From positions 1-44,304 of the forward strand of contig PQCP01000108.1 of assembly GCA_003062205.1 (NCBI GenBank): a stretch of 44,304 nucleotides of DNA, given 5' to 3'. The translations under genes and the position numbers were made by a program. The DNA comes from Candidatus Sedimenticola endophacoides (lineage in GTDB: Bacteria > Pseudomonadota > Gammaproteobacteria > Chromatiales > Chromatiaceae). Shown piece by piece: positions 12,165 to 20,620 of the stretch (its first letter is position 1; every line of letters begins with the position of its first letter). Under the pieces are notes generated by a model. It was given only the letters and a program-made list of their open reading frames with translations. It had not been told where the DNA came from and did no database searches.

Positions 12165-12275
12165 TCAAGCCCCGCAACCGCGCAGCAGCGCGCCACCCCA
12201 CACCGACCCTCCCCTGGCCCGCATCACCCACCGGAGGCCCCGGAATACCGCGGCCCCGGCTGGTATCTCTGACGG

Positions 12276-12304
12276 ATCGGGAAAACCGGTTCCGATATTT
12301 TTTT
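12276..12304 (+). terminator. Orphan plus-strand terminator-like hairpin
   Basis: Stem ATCGG(G)AA pairs with TTCCGAT around the loop AACCGG and is followed by A and seven T. It is oriented on the plus strand, yet no plus-strand gene lies upstream before pyrG, which is antisense. It could end a small RNA, or insulate the sulfur globule gene from upstream transcription. Confidence 0.55.
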
Positions 12305-12331
12305 GCCGTCTTGCCCATTCTGAACCATACT
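12303..12331 (+). promoter_or_regulatory. Possible promoter of the sulfur globule gene
   Basis: TTGCCG, a 17-base spacer and CATACT, about 130 bases before the ATG. The -35 overlaps the T-run of the orphan terminator. Only moderate similarity to consensus. Confidence 0.35.
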
Positions 12332-12460
12332 AGCGGAGTGCGCTGACAAGAACGCAGGGGATACCTGTTCGCTACAGAATAAGAGAGACGGTTGGGACAC
12401 CGCAGCGCGCATGGCAATTCGAGAAACAGCAAACCCGTTTCACTGAAGGAGTAAATTACG

Positions 12461-12847
12461 ATGAGAAAAATGACGAAGATGATTGGCGTGGCCGCGATCG
12501 CCGGAGCCGCAGCCCTGGCCATGCAGCCCGCGCAGGCGTGGTGGGGAGGCCCGTGGGGCGGTGGTCCCTGGGGTGGCGGCCCCTGGGGCAACAATGGGTG
12601 GGGTGACGGCTGGGGCGACGGCTTCGGCGATTTCGACATGAACTTCAGCGGCCGCGGCAGCGGTTCCGGAAGCGGCTACGGTCGCGGCTACCGCCACTAC
12701 CCCTACTATGGCGGCTACGGCGCACCCTATGGCGGTTACGGCGCACCCTATGGCGGCTATGGAGCCCCCTATGGCGCGCCCTACGGCGCCCCCTACGGCT
12801 ACCCGCCGGCAGCGCCCCCCGCGCCTCCGGCCGCCCCCGAGAAGTAA
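12461..12847 (+). CDS. Sulfur globule protein-like exported Gly/Tyr/Pro-rich protein
   Basis: A Sec signal peptide (residues 1-26, ending AQA) precedes a mature chain of almost pure low complexity: [19 protein letters not shown], then [19 protein letters not shown], then repeats of GGYGAPY and a Pro/Ala tail. The middle segment and overall composition match my memory of the sulfur globule envelope proteins (Sgp) of Allochromatium and related sulfur oxidisers. In those bacteria the proteins coat periplasmic sulfur globules and are thought to be structural. The gene has its own AAGGAG ribosome site 9 bases before the ATG and a strong terminator after it, so it is monocistronic. There is no cysteine. 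Another Gly-rich envelope protein is possible. No other sulfur oxidation enzyme is in the window. Confidence 0.78.
   Translation: MRKMTKMIGVAAIAGAAALAMQPAQAWWGGPWGGGPWGGGPWGNNGWGDGWGDGFGDFDMNFSGRGSGSGSGYGRGYRHYPYYGGYGAPYGGYGAPYGGYGAPYGAPYGAPYGYPPAAPPAPPAAPEK
12710..12796 (+). repeat. 21-base tandem repeats inside the sulfur globule gene
   Basis: Three 21-base units encoding GGYGAPY (12710-12730, 12731-12751, 12752-12772) differ only at synonymous third positions, and two 12-base units encoding GAPY follow to 12796. The repeats imply in-frame expansion and contraction of the protein. Confidence 0.9.
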
Positions 12848-12864
12848 CACCCGGAGCAGTAACC

Positions 12865-12893
12865 GCCCGGCGGGGTCCCCGCCGGGCTTTTTT
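12865..12893 (+). terminator. Terminator of the sulfur globule gene
   Basis: GCCCGGCGGGG and CCCCGCCGGGC form a near-perfect GC stem, followed by six T. It lies 18 bases after the stop codon. Confidence 0.92.
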
Positions 12894-12943
12894 CTTTCAT
12901 CCCCTGCCCACCATCCCCGCATTGGGGCTTTCCCGAATATAAA

Positions 12944-12957
12944 TTGATCCAGATCAA
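12944..12957. promoter_or_regulatory. FNR box 1 upstream of fnr
   Basis: TTGATCCAGATCAA is a perfect match to the FNR/ANR consensus TTGAT-N4-ATCAA. Its centre is 22 bases, two helical turns, from the second box. Confidence 0.88.
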
Positions 12958-12965
12958 CAAAGCGC

Positions 12966-12979
12966 TTGATCAGGATCAA
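12966..12979. promoter_or_regulatory. FNR box 2 upstream of fnr
   Basis: TTGATCAGGATCAA is a second perfect FNR consensus site. If TTGATC (12966-12971) and CACAAT (12989-12994, 17-base spacer) are the promoter of fnr, this box covers the -35 element, an arrangement expected to repress. Confidence 0.88.
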
Positions 12980-13022
12980 GCCTGACTGCACAATAGTGCG
13001 CAGTATGGAAAGGGGTGGTGCT

Positions 13023-13781
13023 GTGAGCGGACGCAAAGTAATCTCGTTGGAAAATCTTAAGGTCGCCTGCAAAAATTGCAGCCTCGTCACCCTCTGCCTG
13101 CCGATGGGTCTGGAGCCGGAAGAGGTCGAGAAGCTCGACCGCATCGTCAGGCGCAACCGCCCCCTGCACCGGGGAGACCACCTGTTTCGCGAGGGCGACC
13201 GCTTCACCAGCCTGTATGTGGTAAAGACCGGCTCGGTCAAGACCTACGCCCCCAGCGAGGACGGCGGTGAACAGGTGCTGGGCTTTCACCTCCCGGGCGA
13301 GTTGATCGGCCTCGACGCCATCGCCAAAAACAGCCACCACTGCTCGGCCAAGGTGCTTGAGACCTCGGCGGTCTGCGAGATCCCCTTCGAGGACCTGGAG
13401 GAGCTGAGCAGCTCCATACCCTCCCTGCAGCATCAGATCTACCGGCTGCTGAGCAGCGAAATCGGCCACGACGAGGATATGCTCACCCTGCTCGGCAAGA
13501 AAAACGCCGAAGAGCGCCTCGCCGCCTTCCTGCTCAGCCTCTCCGAACGCTTCAAGCGCCGCGGCTTCTCGGCCTCCGACTTCTATCTCAGCATGTCGCG
13601 GCACGAGATCGGCAACTACCTGGGACTGGCGGTGGAGACGGTCAGCCGCCTGTTCACCCGTTTCCAGGACGAGGGGCTGGTCAAGGTGGAGCGCAAGCAC
13701 ATTCAACTGCTGGACATCGAACGCCTGCACTGCGTGGCCCAGGGGGAGCAGCGCGACACCGGCAAGCGCCATTGCCCCTGA
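13023..13781 (+). CDS. fnr: FNR-type oxygen-sensing transcription regulator
   Basis: Cytoplasmic CRP/FNR-family regulator that binds DNA as a dimer when its oxygen-labile [4Fe-4S] cluster is intact. The N-terminal cluster cysteines are visible in ACKNCSLVTLC (Cys16, 19, 25) and the fourth in ETSAVCEIPF (Cys118), as in E. coli FNR. A cyclic-nucleotide-binding-like beta roll follows, then the helix-turn-helix SRHEIGNYLGLAVETVSRL whose E-SR contacts match FNR specificity for TTGAT. I start at GTG 13023, with GGAAAGGGG about 7 bases upstream, giving 252 residues (E. coli 250); ATG 13005 lacks a ribosome site. Two perfect FNR boxes directly upstream point to autoregulation. All four cluster ligands are present, so it should sense oxygen and not act as a cysteine-less paralogue. 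Confidence 0.96.
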   Translation: MSGRKVISLENLKVACKNCSLVTLCLPMGLEPEEVEKLDRIVRRNRPLHRGDHLFREGDRFTSLYVVKTGSVKTYAPSEDGGEQVLGFHLPGELIGLDAIAKNSHHCSAKVLETSAVCEIPFEDLEELSSSIPSLQHQIYRLLSSEIGHDEDMLTLLGKKNAEERLAAFLLSLSERFKRRGFSASDFYLSMSRHEIGNYLGLAVETVSRLFTRFQDEGLVKVERKHIQLLDIERLHCVAQGEQRDTGKRHCP

Positions 13782-13975
13782 GAGTTGAGCGGCTTCCGAC
13801 CAATCAAGCCCCGCCCGAATAAACCGGATAGAAGCGTGTGCCATTTGGCCAATGACGAAGTTTCAGCCCTAACCGATTGAATACGATCGCCACCTCTTTA
13901 CGGAGTGGTTTATCCCGGTGAGCAACGCACACCACTCTGGCGGGTAACCCTGGGGAAACAATCCCACCCCATGGA

Positions 13976-14677
13976 TCATTTGCGCCAAATCGACCCACCG
14001 CTTGCCTGGTCGATGGCATCGAGCCTGGCCTCGTGGGCGCGCAGCGCCTGCTCGTCGGCCAGGATCACCGGCAGGGGCGCCCCCCCGGCGGGCAGCCGGC
14101 GCACGCCGAAGGCGCCATCCGTCTCACCCTCCTCCCCCCCTCCACCAAGCAGCAGTGTGGTCTGCCCGCCGGTCATCGCCAGATAGACATCGGCCAGGAT
14201 CTCGGCATCGAGCAGCGCGCCATGCAGCTCACGGTGGCTGTTGTTGATCTCGTACCGTTTGCAGAGGGCGTCCAGGCTGTTGCGCTGGCCGGGATGCATC
14301 TTCTTGGCCAGCGCCAGGGTGTCGATCCAGCCGCAATAGGCCCCAAGCTCGTCCCAGCCCCCCAGTTCCCGCAATTCGTGCTGGATAAAGCCCACATCGA
14401 ACGGTGCGTTGTGGATCACCAGCTCGGCGCCCCGGATGTAATCGATGAAGTCGGCCACCACATCCCCGAAGCGGGGCTTGTCGGCAAGGAACTCGTTGGT
14501 GATGCCGTGCACATCCACCGCCGCCTGATCGATCTCCCGGTCAGGCTGCAGATATTGATGAAAGTTATTGCCGGTCAGCCGCCGGTCGATCACCTCGACA
14601 CAGCCGATCTCGATGATGCGGTGGCCCTGAGAGGGCTCCAGGCCGGTGGTCTCGGTATCCAGTACGATCTGACGCAA
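13976..14677 (-). CDS. dnaQ: DNA polymerase III epsilon subunit (3'-5' exonuclease)
   Basis: Proofreading subunit of the replicative polymerase. The DEDD-type exonuclease motifs are VLDTETTGLE (Exo I), the NAPFDVGF segment (Exo II) and HGALLDAEILADV (Exo III, with catalytic His and Asp). A beta-clamp-binding motif QTTLLL follows the catalytic domain, and a C-terminal stretch would bind the alpha subunit. Length 233 residues is slightly below E. coli (243). It starts 13 bases after the rnhA stop, on the same strand, whereas in E. coli the two are divergent. Confidence 0.95.
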   Translation of the reverse strand: MRQIVLDTETTGLEPSQGHRIIEIGCVEVIDRRLTGNNFHQYLQPDREIDQAAVDVHGITNEFLADKPRFGDVVADFIDYIRGAELVIHNAPFDVGFIQHELRELGGWDELGAYCGWIDTLALAKKMHPGQRNSLDALCKRYEINNSHRELHGALLDAEILADVYLAMTGGQTTLLLGGGGEEGETDGAFGVRRLPAGGAPLPVILADEQALRAHEARLDAIDQASGGSIWRK

Positions 14678-14690
14678 TATCCCCTACCCC

Positions 14691-15131
14691 CTATTTTTCA
14701 AGCGTTTCGATACCCTTGTTGGCCAGCGCGTCGGCCAACTCATTCTCCGGGTGCCCCGAATGCCCCTTGACCCAGGCCCACTCGGTCTGGTGGCGGGCGA
14801 CCAGCTCATCGAGCCGACGCCACAGCTCGGCGTTCTTCACCGGTTTGCGGGCGGCGGTCTTCCAGCCATTTCGTTTCCAGTTGACGATCCACCGGGTGAT
14901 ACCGTCCTTCACATATTGCGAGTCGGTGGTGATAAGCACCCGACTGGGGCGGTTGAGCGCCTGCAGCGCGCTGATCACCGCCATCAGCTCCATACGGTTG
15001 TTGGTGGTCTGCGCCTCGCCGCCGCAAAGGGTCTTCTCGTGTCCCCGGTAGCGCAGCAGCGCCCCCCAGCCTCCAGGCCCCGGGTTTCCCTTGCAGGCAC
15101 CGTCGGTATAGATCTCTACTCTTTCATCCAA
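14691..15131 (-). CDS. rnhA: Ribonuclease HI
   Basis: Cuts the RNA strand of RNA-DNA hybrids. The four catalytic acids are visible: Asp in [15 protein letters not shown], Glu in [10 protein letters not shown], Asp in ITTDSQYV and Asp in NELADALA. The frame is open far upstream into the methyltransferase gene, so the start needs a choice: the TTG at 15131 has GAGGAG six bases upstream and gives a normal 146-residue protein beginning [11 protein letters not shown]. No ATG or GTG exists between there and the conserved core. It overlaps the end of the methyltransferase gene by 16 bases, so they are translationally coupled. Confidence 0.93.
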   Translation of the reverse strand: MDERVEIYTDGACKGNPGPGGWGALLRYRGHEKTLCGGEAQTTNNRMELMAVISALQALNRPSRVLITTDSQYVKDGITRWIVNWKRNGWKTAARKPVKNAELWRRLDELVARHQTEWAWVKGHSGHPENELADALANKGIETLEK

Positions 15132-15898
15132 TTCGAACTCCTCGTGGTCGGCTCGGCCCAGCGCGTTCCCAGAACGCCGGGGCGTATCTTCCAGAGGGGC
15201 GCCACCGGCGTCAATCTCGAAACCCGCTTGACCGCCTGTATCACATAGGCGCCGCCGAGAAGCGGCCAGGAGCGCTGCCCGGTGGGCTCCAGCAACCGCG
15301 CCCGCTCCATCAGCCGGCGGCTGGTGAGGGGCGGGCGGAACATCAGCCCCAGGCCAAGCTCCTGTTCGAGGCCCATCAGGCGCAGCCAGTCGTTCAGCCG
15401 CCGTGGGGAGATGAACTGACCGCACCAGGGGACCCGGCCCGAGCGGTGCCGGAACAGACGCCACAGCCCCCACAGGCTGAGCGGGTTGAAGCCGGCCACG
15501 ATCAGACGACCCTCGGGAATCAGCACCCGCTCCGCCTCGCGCAGCACCTGATGGGGATCGTTGGTGAAATCCAGGGTGTGGGGCAGCAGCAGCACATCCA
15601 CGCTGTCGCTGGCGATCGGCAGGCGCTCGGCGCTGCCGCGCAGGAACCGGGCCGGCTGCGTGCCGCCCGCGCCCGCGCCCACCACCACCTGGGTGCGGAT
15701 CCGGCTGGCATGCAGCGGCGCCGCCCCCACACCAAGGCAGCCCACCTGGACCAGGTAGTACCCGAACAACCCCTCCAGCAGCTGCTCCAGAAGATCGCGC
15801 TCCCGTGTCAGCAGGAGGCTGCCCGGGGGGCTGGAGAACCACTCTCCGAGGGCCTGCTGGATATCTGCATGGGAGGCGCAGAAGCTCTTTTTGCTCAT
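15116..15898 (-). CDS. yafS: SAM-dependent methyltransferase, YafS-like
   Basis: Class I methyltransferase fold of the UbiE/BioC type (Methyltransf_11). The acidic post-I and motif II area is [21 protein letters not shown], followed by [19 protein letters not shown]. Motif I is degenerate, with the usual GxGxG not evident, as in E. coli YafS. Substrate unknown. I start at ATG 15898 (MSKKSF); the frame opens at 15991. The neighbours dnaQ and rnhA, and mltD on the other side, are the same as in E. coli and Pseudomonas, which supports orthology with yafS. In those genomes gloB lies between this gene and mltD; here it is missing. Confidence 0.82.
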   Translation of the reverse strand: MSKKSFCASHADIQQALGEWFSSPPGSLLLTRERDLLEQLLEGLFGYYLVQVGCLGVGAAPLHASRIRTQVVVGAGAGGTQPARFLRGSAERLPIASDSVDVLLLPHTLDFTNDPHQVLREAERVLIPEGRLIVAGFNPLSLWGLWRLFRHRSGRVPWCGQFISPRRLNDWLRLMGLEQELGLGLMFRPPLTSRRLMERARLLEPTGQRSWPLLGGAYVIQAVKRVSRLTPVAPLWKIRPGVLGTRWAEPTTRSSNWMKE

Positions 15899-16058
15899 CG
15901 CCCTAGCATAACCGCTCCCCGGGAAAAGGCCACACCGCAGACGGCGGCGGAGAGCAGGACCACCCCCCTGATCTGGTATTATCGCGACCATTTGCGTATA
16001 GTCTCGCCCAAAATCGCACTGCGTCCGGCGGCAACCTATTCGAAATCAGGGGAATTTC

Positions 16059-17702
16059 ATGCGTTTACTCCAGCAGACACTGCTCTGCCTCGCCCTCGGC
16101 TCGGTCCTGGGACTGAGCGGCTGCAACTCGCTCCCCTCGGGCCAGCGCACCCCGGATGCCGACGCCCACCCGGCGGGTACCGAATCCTCCGGCGCGACCC
16201 CGTCGGCCACACCCACAAAGCGCGTGACGGACCGACAGGCACCCACCGCCGCCAAGCCCCCCCTGAAGCAGGTCGGCACCCAGCCCACCCCCCCGGGGGA
16301 TCTGTGGCAGCGCGTACGCGATGGTTTCGCCATGCGGACCCGGAACAACCCCCGCATCGAGCGCGAGCGGGAGCGGTTTCTGCGCCACCCCGAATACCTG
16401 GAGCGGATTCGTGATCGCGCCGCCCCCTATCTGCACCACATCGTCACCGAGACCGAACGGCGCGGCATGCCCCTGGAGCTGACCCTGCTGCCGGTGGTCG
16501 AGAGCGCCTTCCAGCCCTTCGCCTACTCGCCCGGGCGCGCCGCCGGCATCTGGCAGTTCATCCCCTCCACCGGCAAGGAGTACGGGCTGAAGCAGAACTG
16601 GTGGTACGACGGCCGCCGCGACATCATCCAGGCCACCGACGCGGCCCTCGACTACCTGCAGGCCAGCGCCGAACAGTTCGACGGCGACTGGGAACTGGCC
16701 CTGGCCGCCTACAACGCCGGCGCCGGCACCGTCGGCCGGGCCATCAAACGCAATGAGCGCCAGGGCAAGCCGCTCGACTACTGGTCGCTGAAACTGCCCC
16801 GCGAGACCCAGCGCTACGTCCCCAAGCTATTGGCGGTGGCGCAGATCGTCGCCGACCCCGAGGCCCACGGCGTCGATCTTCCCAAGATCGAAGACCGCCC
16901 GGTGTTCACCAGCGTGGATATCGGCTCACAGCTCGACCTGGCCTTGGCGGCGGAGATGGCCGGGATCACCATTGAGGAGCTCTATCGGCTCAACCCCGGC
17001 TTCAACCGCTGGGCCACCGCCCCCGGAGGCCCCCACCGGCTCAACCTGCCCCTGGAGCGGGTCGAGGCGTTCAAGGCCGCTCTGGCCGGGCTCCCGGATG
17101 AGCAGCGCCTGACCTGGAAGCGCTACCGGATCCGCAACGGCGACACCCTGGGCGGCATCGCGGCCCGCCACCACACCACCGTCGCGCTGCTGAAAGAGGT
17201 CAACAAGATTCCGGGCAATGCCATCCGTGCCGGAAAGCACCTGCTGATCCCGATCGCCGCCAAAAATCTCAAGCAGTACGCCCTGTCCGCGCCGCAGCGC
17301 CAGAAGCGCCTGCAGGAGCAGGGGGACACGGGCAACAAACGGATTCACACCGTGCGCGGCGGCGACTCGCTGTGGAGCATCGCTCGCCGCTATGCGGTCA
17401 ACCACAAGGCGCTGGCGCGCTGGAACGGCATCGCCCCCGGCGACACCCTGCGCATCGGCCAACGACTGGTGGTACGGGGAGCGGCGCAGCAACCCGCCGC
17501 CGCGATCGCCACCGCCCCCGCGCAGAGCCGCACCCGCCTGCGCTACACGGTGCGCCGTGGCGACTCACTGGCACGCATCGCCGAGCGTTTCAAGGTGACG
17601 GTCAACGAGCTGCGCCAGTGGAACGATTTCAACAGCAAGTACCTCCAGCCGGGACAGGTGATCAGGCTCTACGTGGATGTCACCGAACAGGCCAGCCTCT
17701 GA
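16059..17702 (+). CDS. mltD: Membrane-bound lytic murein transglycosylase D
   Basis: Lipoprotein that cleaves peptidoglycan glycan strands with formation of anhydromuramic ends. The signal peptide ends in the lipobox LSGC (Cys22). A disordered linker leads to the SLT domain: catalytic Glu in LPVVESAFQP, then GIWQFIPSTGKEYGL and LALAAYNAGAGTV. Three LysM domains follow, near residues 353-393 (YRIRNGDTLGGIA), 427-470 (HTVRGGDSLWSIA) and 494-540 (YTVRRGDSLARIA). The length (547 residues) is above E. coli MltD (452, two LysM). It is divergent from the yafS-like gene, with the region between holding TATTAT and TATAGT hexamers that could be -10 elements. Confidence 0.95.
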   Translation: MRLLQQTLLCLALGSVLGLSGCNSLPSGQRTPDADAHPAGTESSGATPSATPTKRVTDRQAPTAAKPPLKQVGTQPTPPGDLWQRVRDGFAMRTRNNPRIERERERFLRHPEYLERIRDRAAPYLHHIVTETERRGMPLELTLLPVVESAFQPFAYSPGRAAGIWQFIPSTGKEYGLKQNWWYDGRRDIIQATDAALDYLQASAEQFDGDWELALAAYNAGAGTVGRAIKRNERQGKPLDYWSLKLPRETQRYVPKLLAVAQIVADPEAHGVDLPKIEDRPVFTSVDIGSQLDLALAAEMAGITIEELYRLNPGFNRWATAPGGPHRLNLPLERVEAFKAALAGLPDEQRLTWKRYRIRNGDTLGGIAARHHTTVALLKEVNKIPGNAIRAGKHLLIPIAAKNLKQYALSAPQRQKRLQEQGDTGNKRIHTVRGGDSLWSIARRYAVNHKALARWNGIAPGDTLRIGQRLVVRGAAQQPAAAIATAPAQSRTRLRYTVRRGDSLARIAERFKVTVNELRQWNDFNSKYLQPGQVIRLYVDVTEQASL

Positions 17703-17862
17703 GCCCTGCCGCACGGCGGCCGCGCCGGGCAGGACCCGCCCGCGACAACGGAACATACTTGCATAAGATTTGTTGAATTGATCGGCCCCCGCTCCTGTGA
17801 GAAATTGCCTCCATGACGGCACGAAACAGACGCTTATCCAATTGAAAATCTAAGGAAACACT

Positions 17863-18510
17863 ATGAAACTGATACTTCTGGGCGCCCCCGGCGCCGGTAA
17901 GGGCACCGTTGCCAAGATGCTGACCGCGCTGGACGGTTCCGTACAGATCTCCACCGGCGACATCCTGCGCGGGGCCGTCAAAGAGGGAACCGAGCTGGGC
18001 AAGCAGGCCGAGGCCTTCATGAAGGCCGGGGATCTGGTTCCCGACGACCTGATCATGGGCATCATGGAGGAGCGGCTGCAACAGGACGATTGCGCCAGTG
18101 GTTTTCTGCTCGACGGATTCCCCCGCACCATCCCCCAGGCCCAGGCCCTGCAGGCGCTGCTGGAGAAGATCGGCGTCAAGCTGGACGCCGCTGTCAACCT
18201 CGACGTGCCGCGTGAAGTGATCCTGGACCGGCTCACCACACGCCGCACCTGCTCCAACTCCGACTGCCAGGAGATCTACAACGTCAAATCCAAACCGACC
18301 CAGGTCGAGGGTGTCTGCGACAAGTGCGACAGCCCGGTCATCCAGCGCGATGACGAGACCGAGGAGGCGATCTCCAAGCGGCTCGACACCTACAACGAAA
18401 AGACCGCCCCCCTGGCCAGCTTCTACCGCGATGCCGGCCTGATCCTGGATGTCAACGCCACCTCCAGCGATGCCGTGGTGGACGCCATCAAGACTCAGAT
18501 CGGCATGTAA
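17863..18510 (+). CDS. adk: Adenylate kinase
   Basis: Interconverts 2 ADP with ATP and AMP. The P-loop is GAPGAGKGT at the N-terminus; the AMP-binding segment is STGDILRGAV, and DGFPRT is conserved. The LID domain carries four cysteines (RTCSNSDCQEIY and GVCDKCDSP) and so is likely a zinc-binding long form, unlike E. coli Adk, whose LID has no zinc. Length 215 residues is normal. AAGGA precedes the ATG by about 7 bases. It is monocistronic, with a terminator after it. Confidence 0.97.
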   Translation: MKLILLGAPGAGKGTVAKMLTALDGSVQISTGDILRGAVKEGTELGKQAEAFMKAGDLVPDDLIMGIMEERLQQDDCASGFLLDGFPRTIPQAQALQALLEKIGVKLDAAVNLDVPREVILDRLTTRRTCSNSDCQEIYNVKSKPTQVEGVCDKCDSPVIQRDDETEEAISKRLDTYNEKTAPLASFYRDAGLILDVNATSSDAVVDAIKTQIGM

Positions 18511-18532
18511 CCCCCCTGAAACCGATCCAGGC

Positions 18533-18568
18533 AAGGGGCCGGTCACTCTGTGACCCGGCCCCTTTTTT
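18533..18568 (+). terminator. Terminator of adk
   Basis: AAGGGGCCGGTCAC pairs with GTGACCCGGCCCCTT (one bulged C) around a TCT loop, with six T at the end. It sits between the convergent adk and ABC transporter genes and has a T-run only on the adk side. Confidence 0.92.
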
Positions 18569-18580
18569 CATTCCTCTTCC

Positions 18581-20620
18581 TCAGTCCGCCCCGGCGCCAC
18601 CGACCCGTAGGCAGGAGACGCAGTGCGTCGCGCTCAGCCGCGTCACCCGCGGATAGCTACCGGCGCACGCCGGTTCGGCCTCGGGACAGCGGGGGTGGAA
18701 ATGGCAACCCGTGGGCGGGTCGGAAGGAGAGGGCATATCCCCCTCCAGGCGGATCACCTCGCGCCTGCCTTCAGGGTCCACCACCGGCACCGCCGACAGC
18801 AATGCCCTGGTGTAGGGGTGGCGGGGCGCTTGCAGCACCTCCTCCACCGTGCCGCGCTCGACGATGCGCCCCAGATACATCACCGCCACCTCATGGGCAA
18901 GATAGGCAACCACCGACAGGTTGTGGGTGATGAACAGGTAGGAGAGGCCGAGTTCGCGCTGCAGGTCGCCGAGCAGGTTGAGGATCTGGGCCTGCACCGA
19001 GACATCGAGGGCACTGGTCGGCTCGTCGCAGACGATCAGTCGCGGCTGCACCGCCAGGGCGCGGGCCACGCAGATGCGTTGGCGCTGACCGCCGGAGAAC
19101 TCATGGGGGTAGCGCTCCGCCGCCCCGGCGTCCAGCCCGACCTGGGTAAGCAGTTGCCGTACCCGCTCGCGCCGCCCGGCGGGTGTCTCCCCCACCCCCT
19201 GGGCCCGCATCCCCTCGGCGATGATGTCGCCCACCAGCATGCGCGGGTTCATCGAGGAGAAGGGGTCCTGAAAGATGATCTGCAGCAGGGAGCGGCGCCT
19301 GCGCAGGGCCGCTCCGGTGAGCCGGGTCAGCTCGTCCGCGCCGAAACGCACACTGCCTTCGCTCGGCCGGATCAGCTGCAGCACCCCCTTGCCGACGGTG
19401 GTCTTGCCGCAACCCGACTCCCCCACCAGGGCCAGGGTGCGCCCCGGGGGGATCTCGAAGGAGACGCCGTCGACCGCCCTGACATGGCCCACGGTGCGGC
19501 GCAACACCCCCTGGCGGATGGGGAAATGGACCCTCAGCCCCTCCACCGAAAGCTGCTCGCCATGCCGGTCGGACTGCGCCGTGGCGACATCCGGCGCCGC
19601 CGGGGCGATACCGGGGCCCGCCCGGCCGGACAGCTCGACGGCCGCCTCCCATGGCGTCTCCGCCAGGTGGCAGCGCATGCCGCGCCCCGGCCCCGTGACG
19701 CGCCACCCGGGCGCCTCGCCACGGCAGCGCGCCATCACCCTGTCGCAGCGCTCGGCGAACCGGCAGCCCGGAAAGTCACTGGCCAGGGAGGGGACACTGC
19801 CGCGGATCACCGCCAGTCTGGCGGCGCGTTTCTCCTGCCCCGGCAGGGAGTCGAACAGCTTGCGGCTGTAGGGGTGGCCGTCGCGACCGAAGAACTCCGC
19901 CACCGGGGCCGTCTCGACGATCTGTCCGGCGTACATCACCGCCACCCGGTCGGCCATCTCGGCGACGATCCCCAGGTCGTGGGTAATCAGCAGGATCGCC
20001 ATCCCGGTCTGCTGCTGGAGCGACTTGAGCAACCCCAGCACCTGGGCCTGGATGGTCACATCCAGGGCGGTGGTCGGCTCGTCGGCGATCAGCAGCTCGG
20101 GGCGACCGGCCAGGGCGATAGCGATCATCACCCGCTGTTTCATGCCGCCGGAGAGCTGATGCGGATACTCTCCCGCGCGACGGGCCGGGTCGGGGATACC
20201 CACCGCCTGGAGCAGCTCCGTGACCCGTTGGCGCAGCCGGGGCAGGCTCCCGGGGTCATGCAGACGCACCGATTCGGCGATCTGCTCTCCGATGTTCAAC
20301 ACCGGGTTGAGCGAGGTCATCGGCTCCTGGAATATCATCCCCACCCGGCCTCCGCGCTCCAGGCGCATGGCCGTCTCGGGGAGATCCAGCAGGTTGCTCT
20401 CCCCCAACCAGACGTTGCCGCCCGCCACCCGCCCCACCGGGGGGAGCAGACGCATGATCGACAGCGCCGTCATCGACTTGCCGCAGCCCGACTCGCCGAG
20501 CAGGGCGAAGGTCTCGCCCCTGCGGATCTCCAGGTCGACCCCGTCGACCGGGTGCAACGGCCGTGTGCCGCCCTCCAGCACGGTGGTCAGTTGCTCCACG
20601 CGCAGCAGGGTCCGATTCAT
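18581..20620 (-). CDS. Peptide-type ABC importer, fused double ATPase
   Basis: Two complete ATP-binding cassettes in one chain, energising the importer encoded upstream. The first has Walker [10 protein letters not shown], signature LSGGMKQR and Walker [13 protein letters not shown]; the second [17 protein letters not shown] and [12 protein letters not shown]. Each is followed by a cysteine-containing oligopeptide/dipeptide-transporter tail ([10 protein letters not shown], and [15 protein letters not shown]). Fusion of OppD and OppF equivalents is the YejF/GsiA design. The length (679 residues) is above YejF (529), mainly from a linker of about 50 residues between the halves. It overlaps the permease gene by 4 bases. 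Substrate is inferred as oligopeptides, not shown. Confidence 0.92.
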   Translation of the reverse strand: MNRTLLRVEQLTTVLEGGTRPLHPVDGVDLEIRRGETFALLGESGCGKSMTALSIMRLLPPVGRVAGGNVWLGESNLLDLPETAMRLERGGRVGMIFQEPMTSLNPVLNIGEQIAESVRLHDPGSLPRLRQRVTELLQAVGIPDPARRAGEYPHQLSGGMKQRVMIAIALAGRPELLIADEPTTALDVTIQAQVLGLLKSLQQQTGMAILLITHDLGIVAEMADRVAVMYAGQIVETAPVAEFFGRDGHPYSRKLFDSLPGQEKRAARLAVIRGSVPSLASDFPGCRFAERCDRVMARCRGEAPGWRVTGPGRGMRCHLAETPWEAAVELSGRAGPGIAPAAPDVATAQSDRHGEQLSVEGLRVHFPIRQGVLRRTVGHVRAVDGVSFEIPPGRTLALVGESGCGKTTVGKGVLQLIRPSEGSVRFGADELTRLTGAALRRRRSLLQIIFQDPFSSMNPRMLVGDIIAEGMRAQGVGETPAGRRERVRQLLTQVGLDAGAAERYPHEFSGGQRQRICVARALAVQPRLIVCDEPTSALDVSVQAQILNLLGDLQRELGLSYLFITHNLSVVAYLAHEVAVMYLGRIVERGTVEEVLQAPRHPYTRALLSAVPVVDPEGRREVIRLEGDMPSPSDPPTGCHFHPRCPEAEPACAGSYPRVTRLSATHCVSCLRVGGAGAD

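Noticed and set aside
12440..13844. Long minus-strand open frames opposite the globule gene and fnr (12440-13240 and 12954-13844)
   Set aside because: Codon composition on the plus strand and clear FNR motifs show these to be shadows.
13804..14019. 71-residue open frame ending downstream of dnaQ (minus strand)
   Set aside because: It overlaps the end of dnaQ, has no ribosome site I could see and no recognisable family. A decayed fragment in 13804-13975 is possible, but I cannot support it as a gene.
17703..17740. GC-rich hairpin after mltD (CCTGCC...GGCAGG)
   Set aside because: Stem is short with a long loop and no T-run follows, so it was not listed as a terminator.
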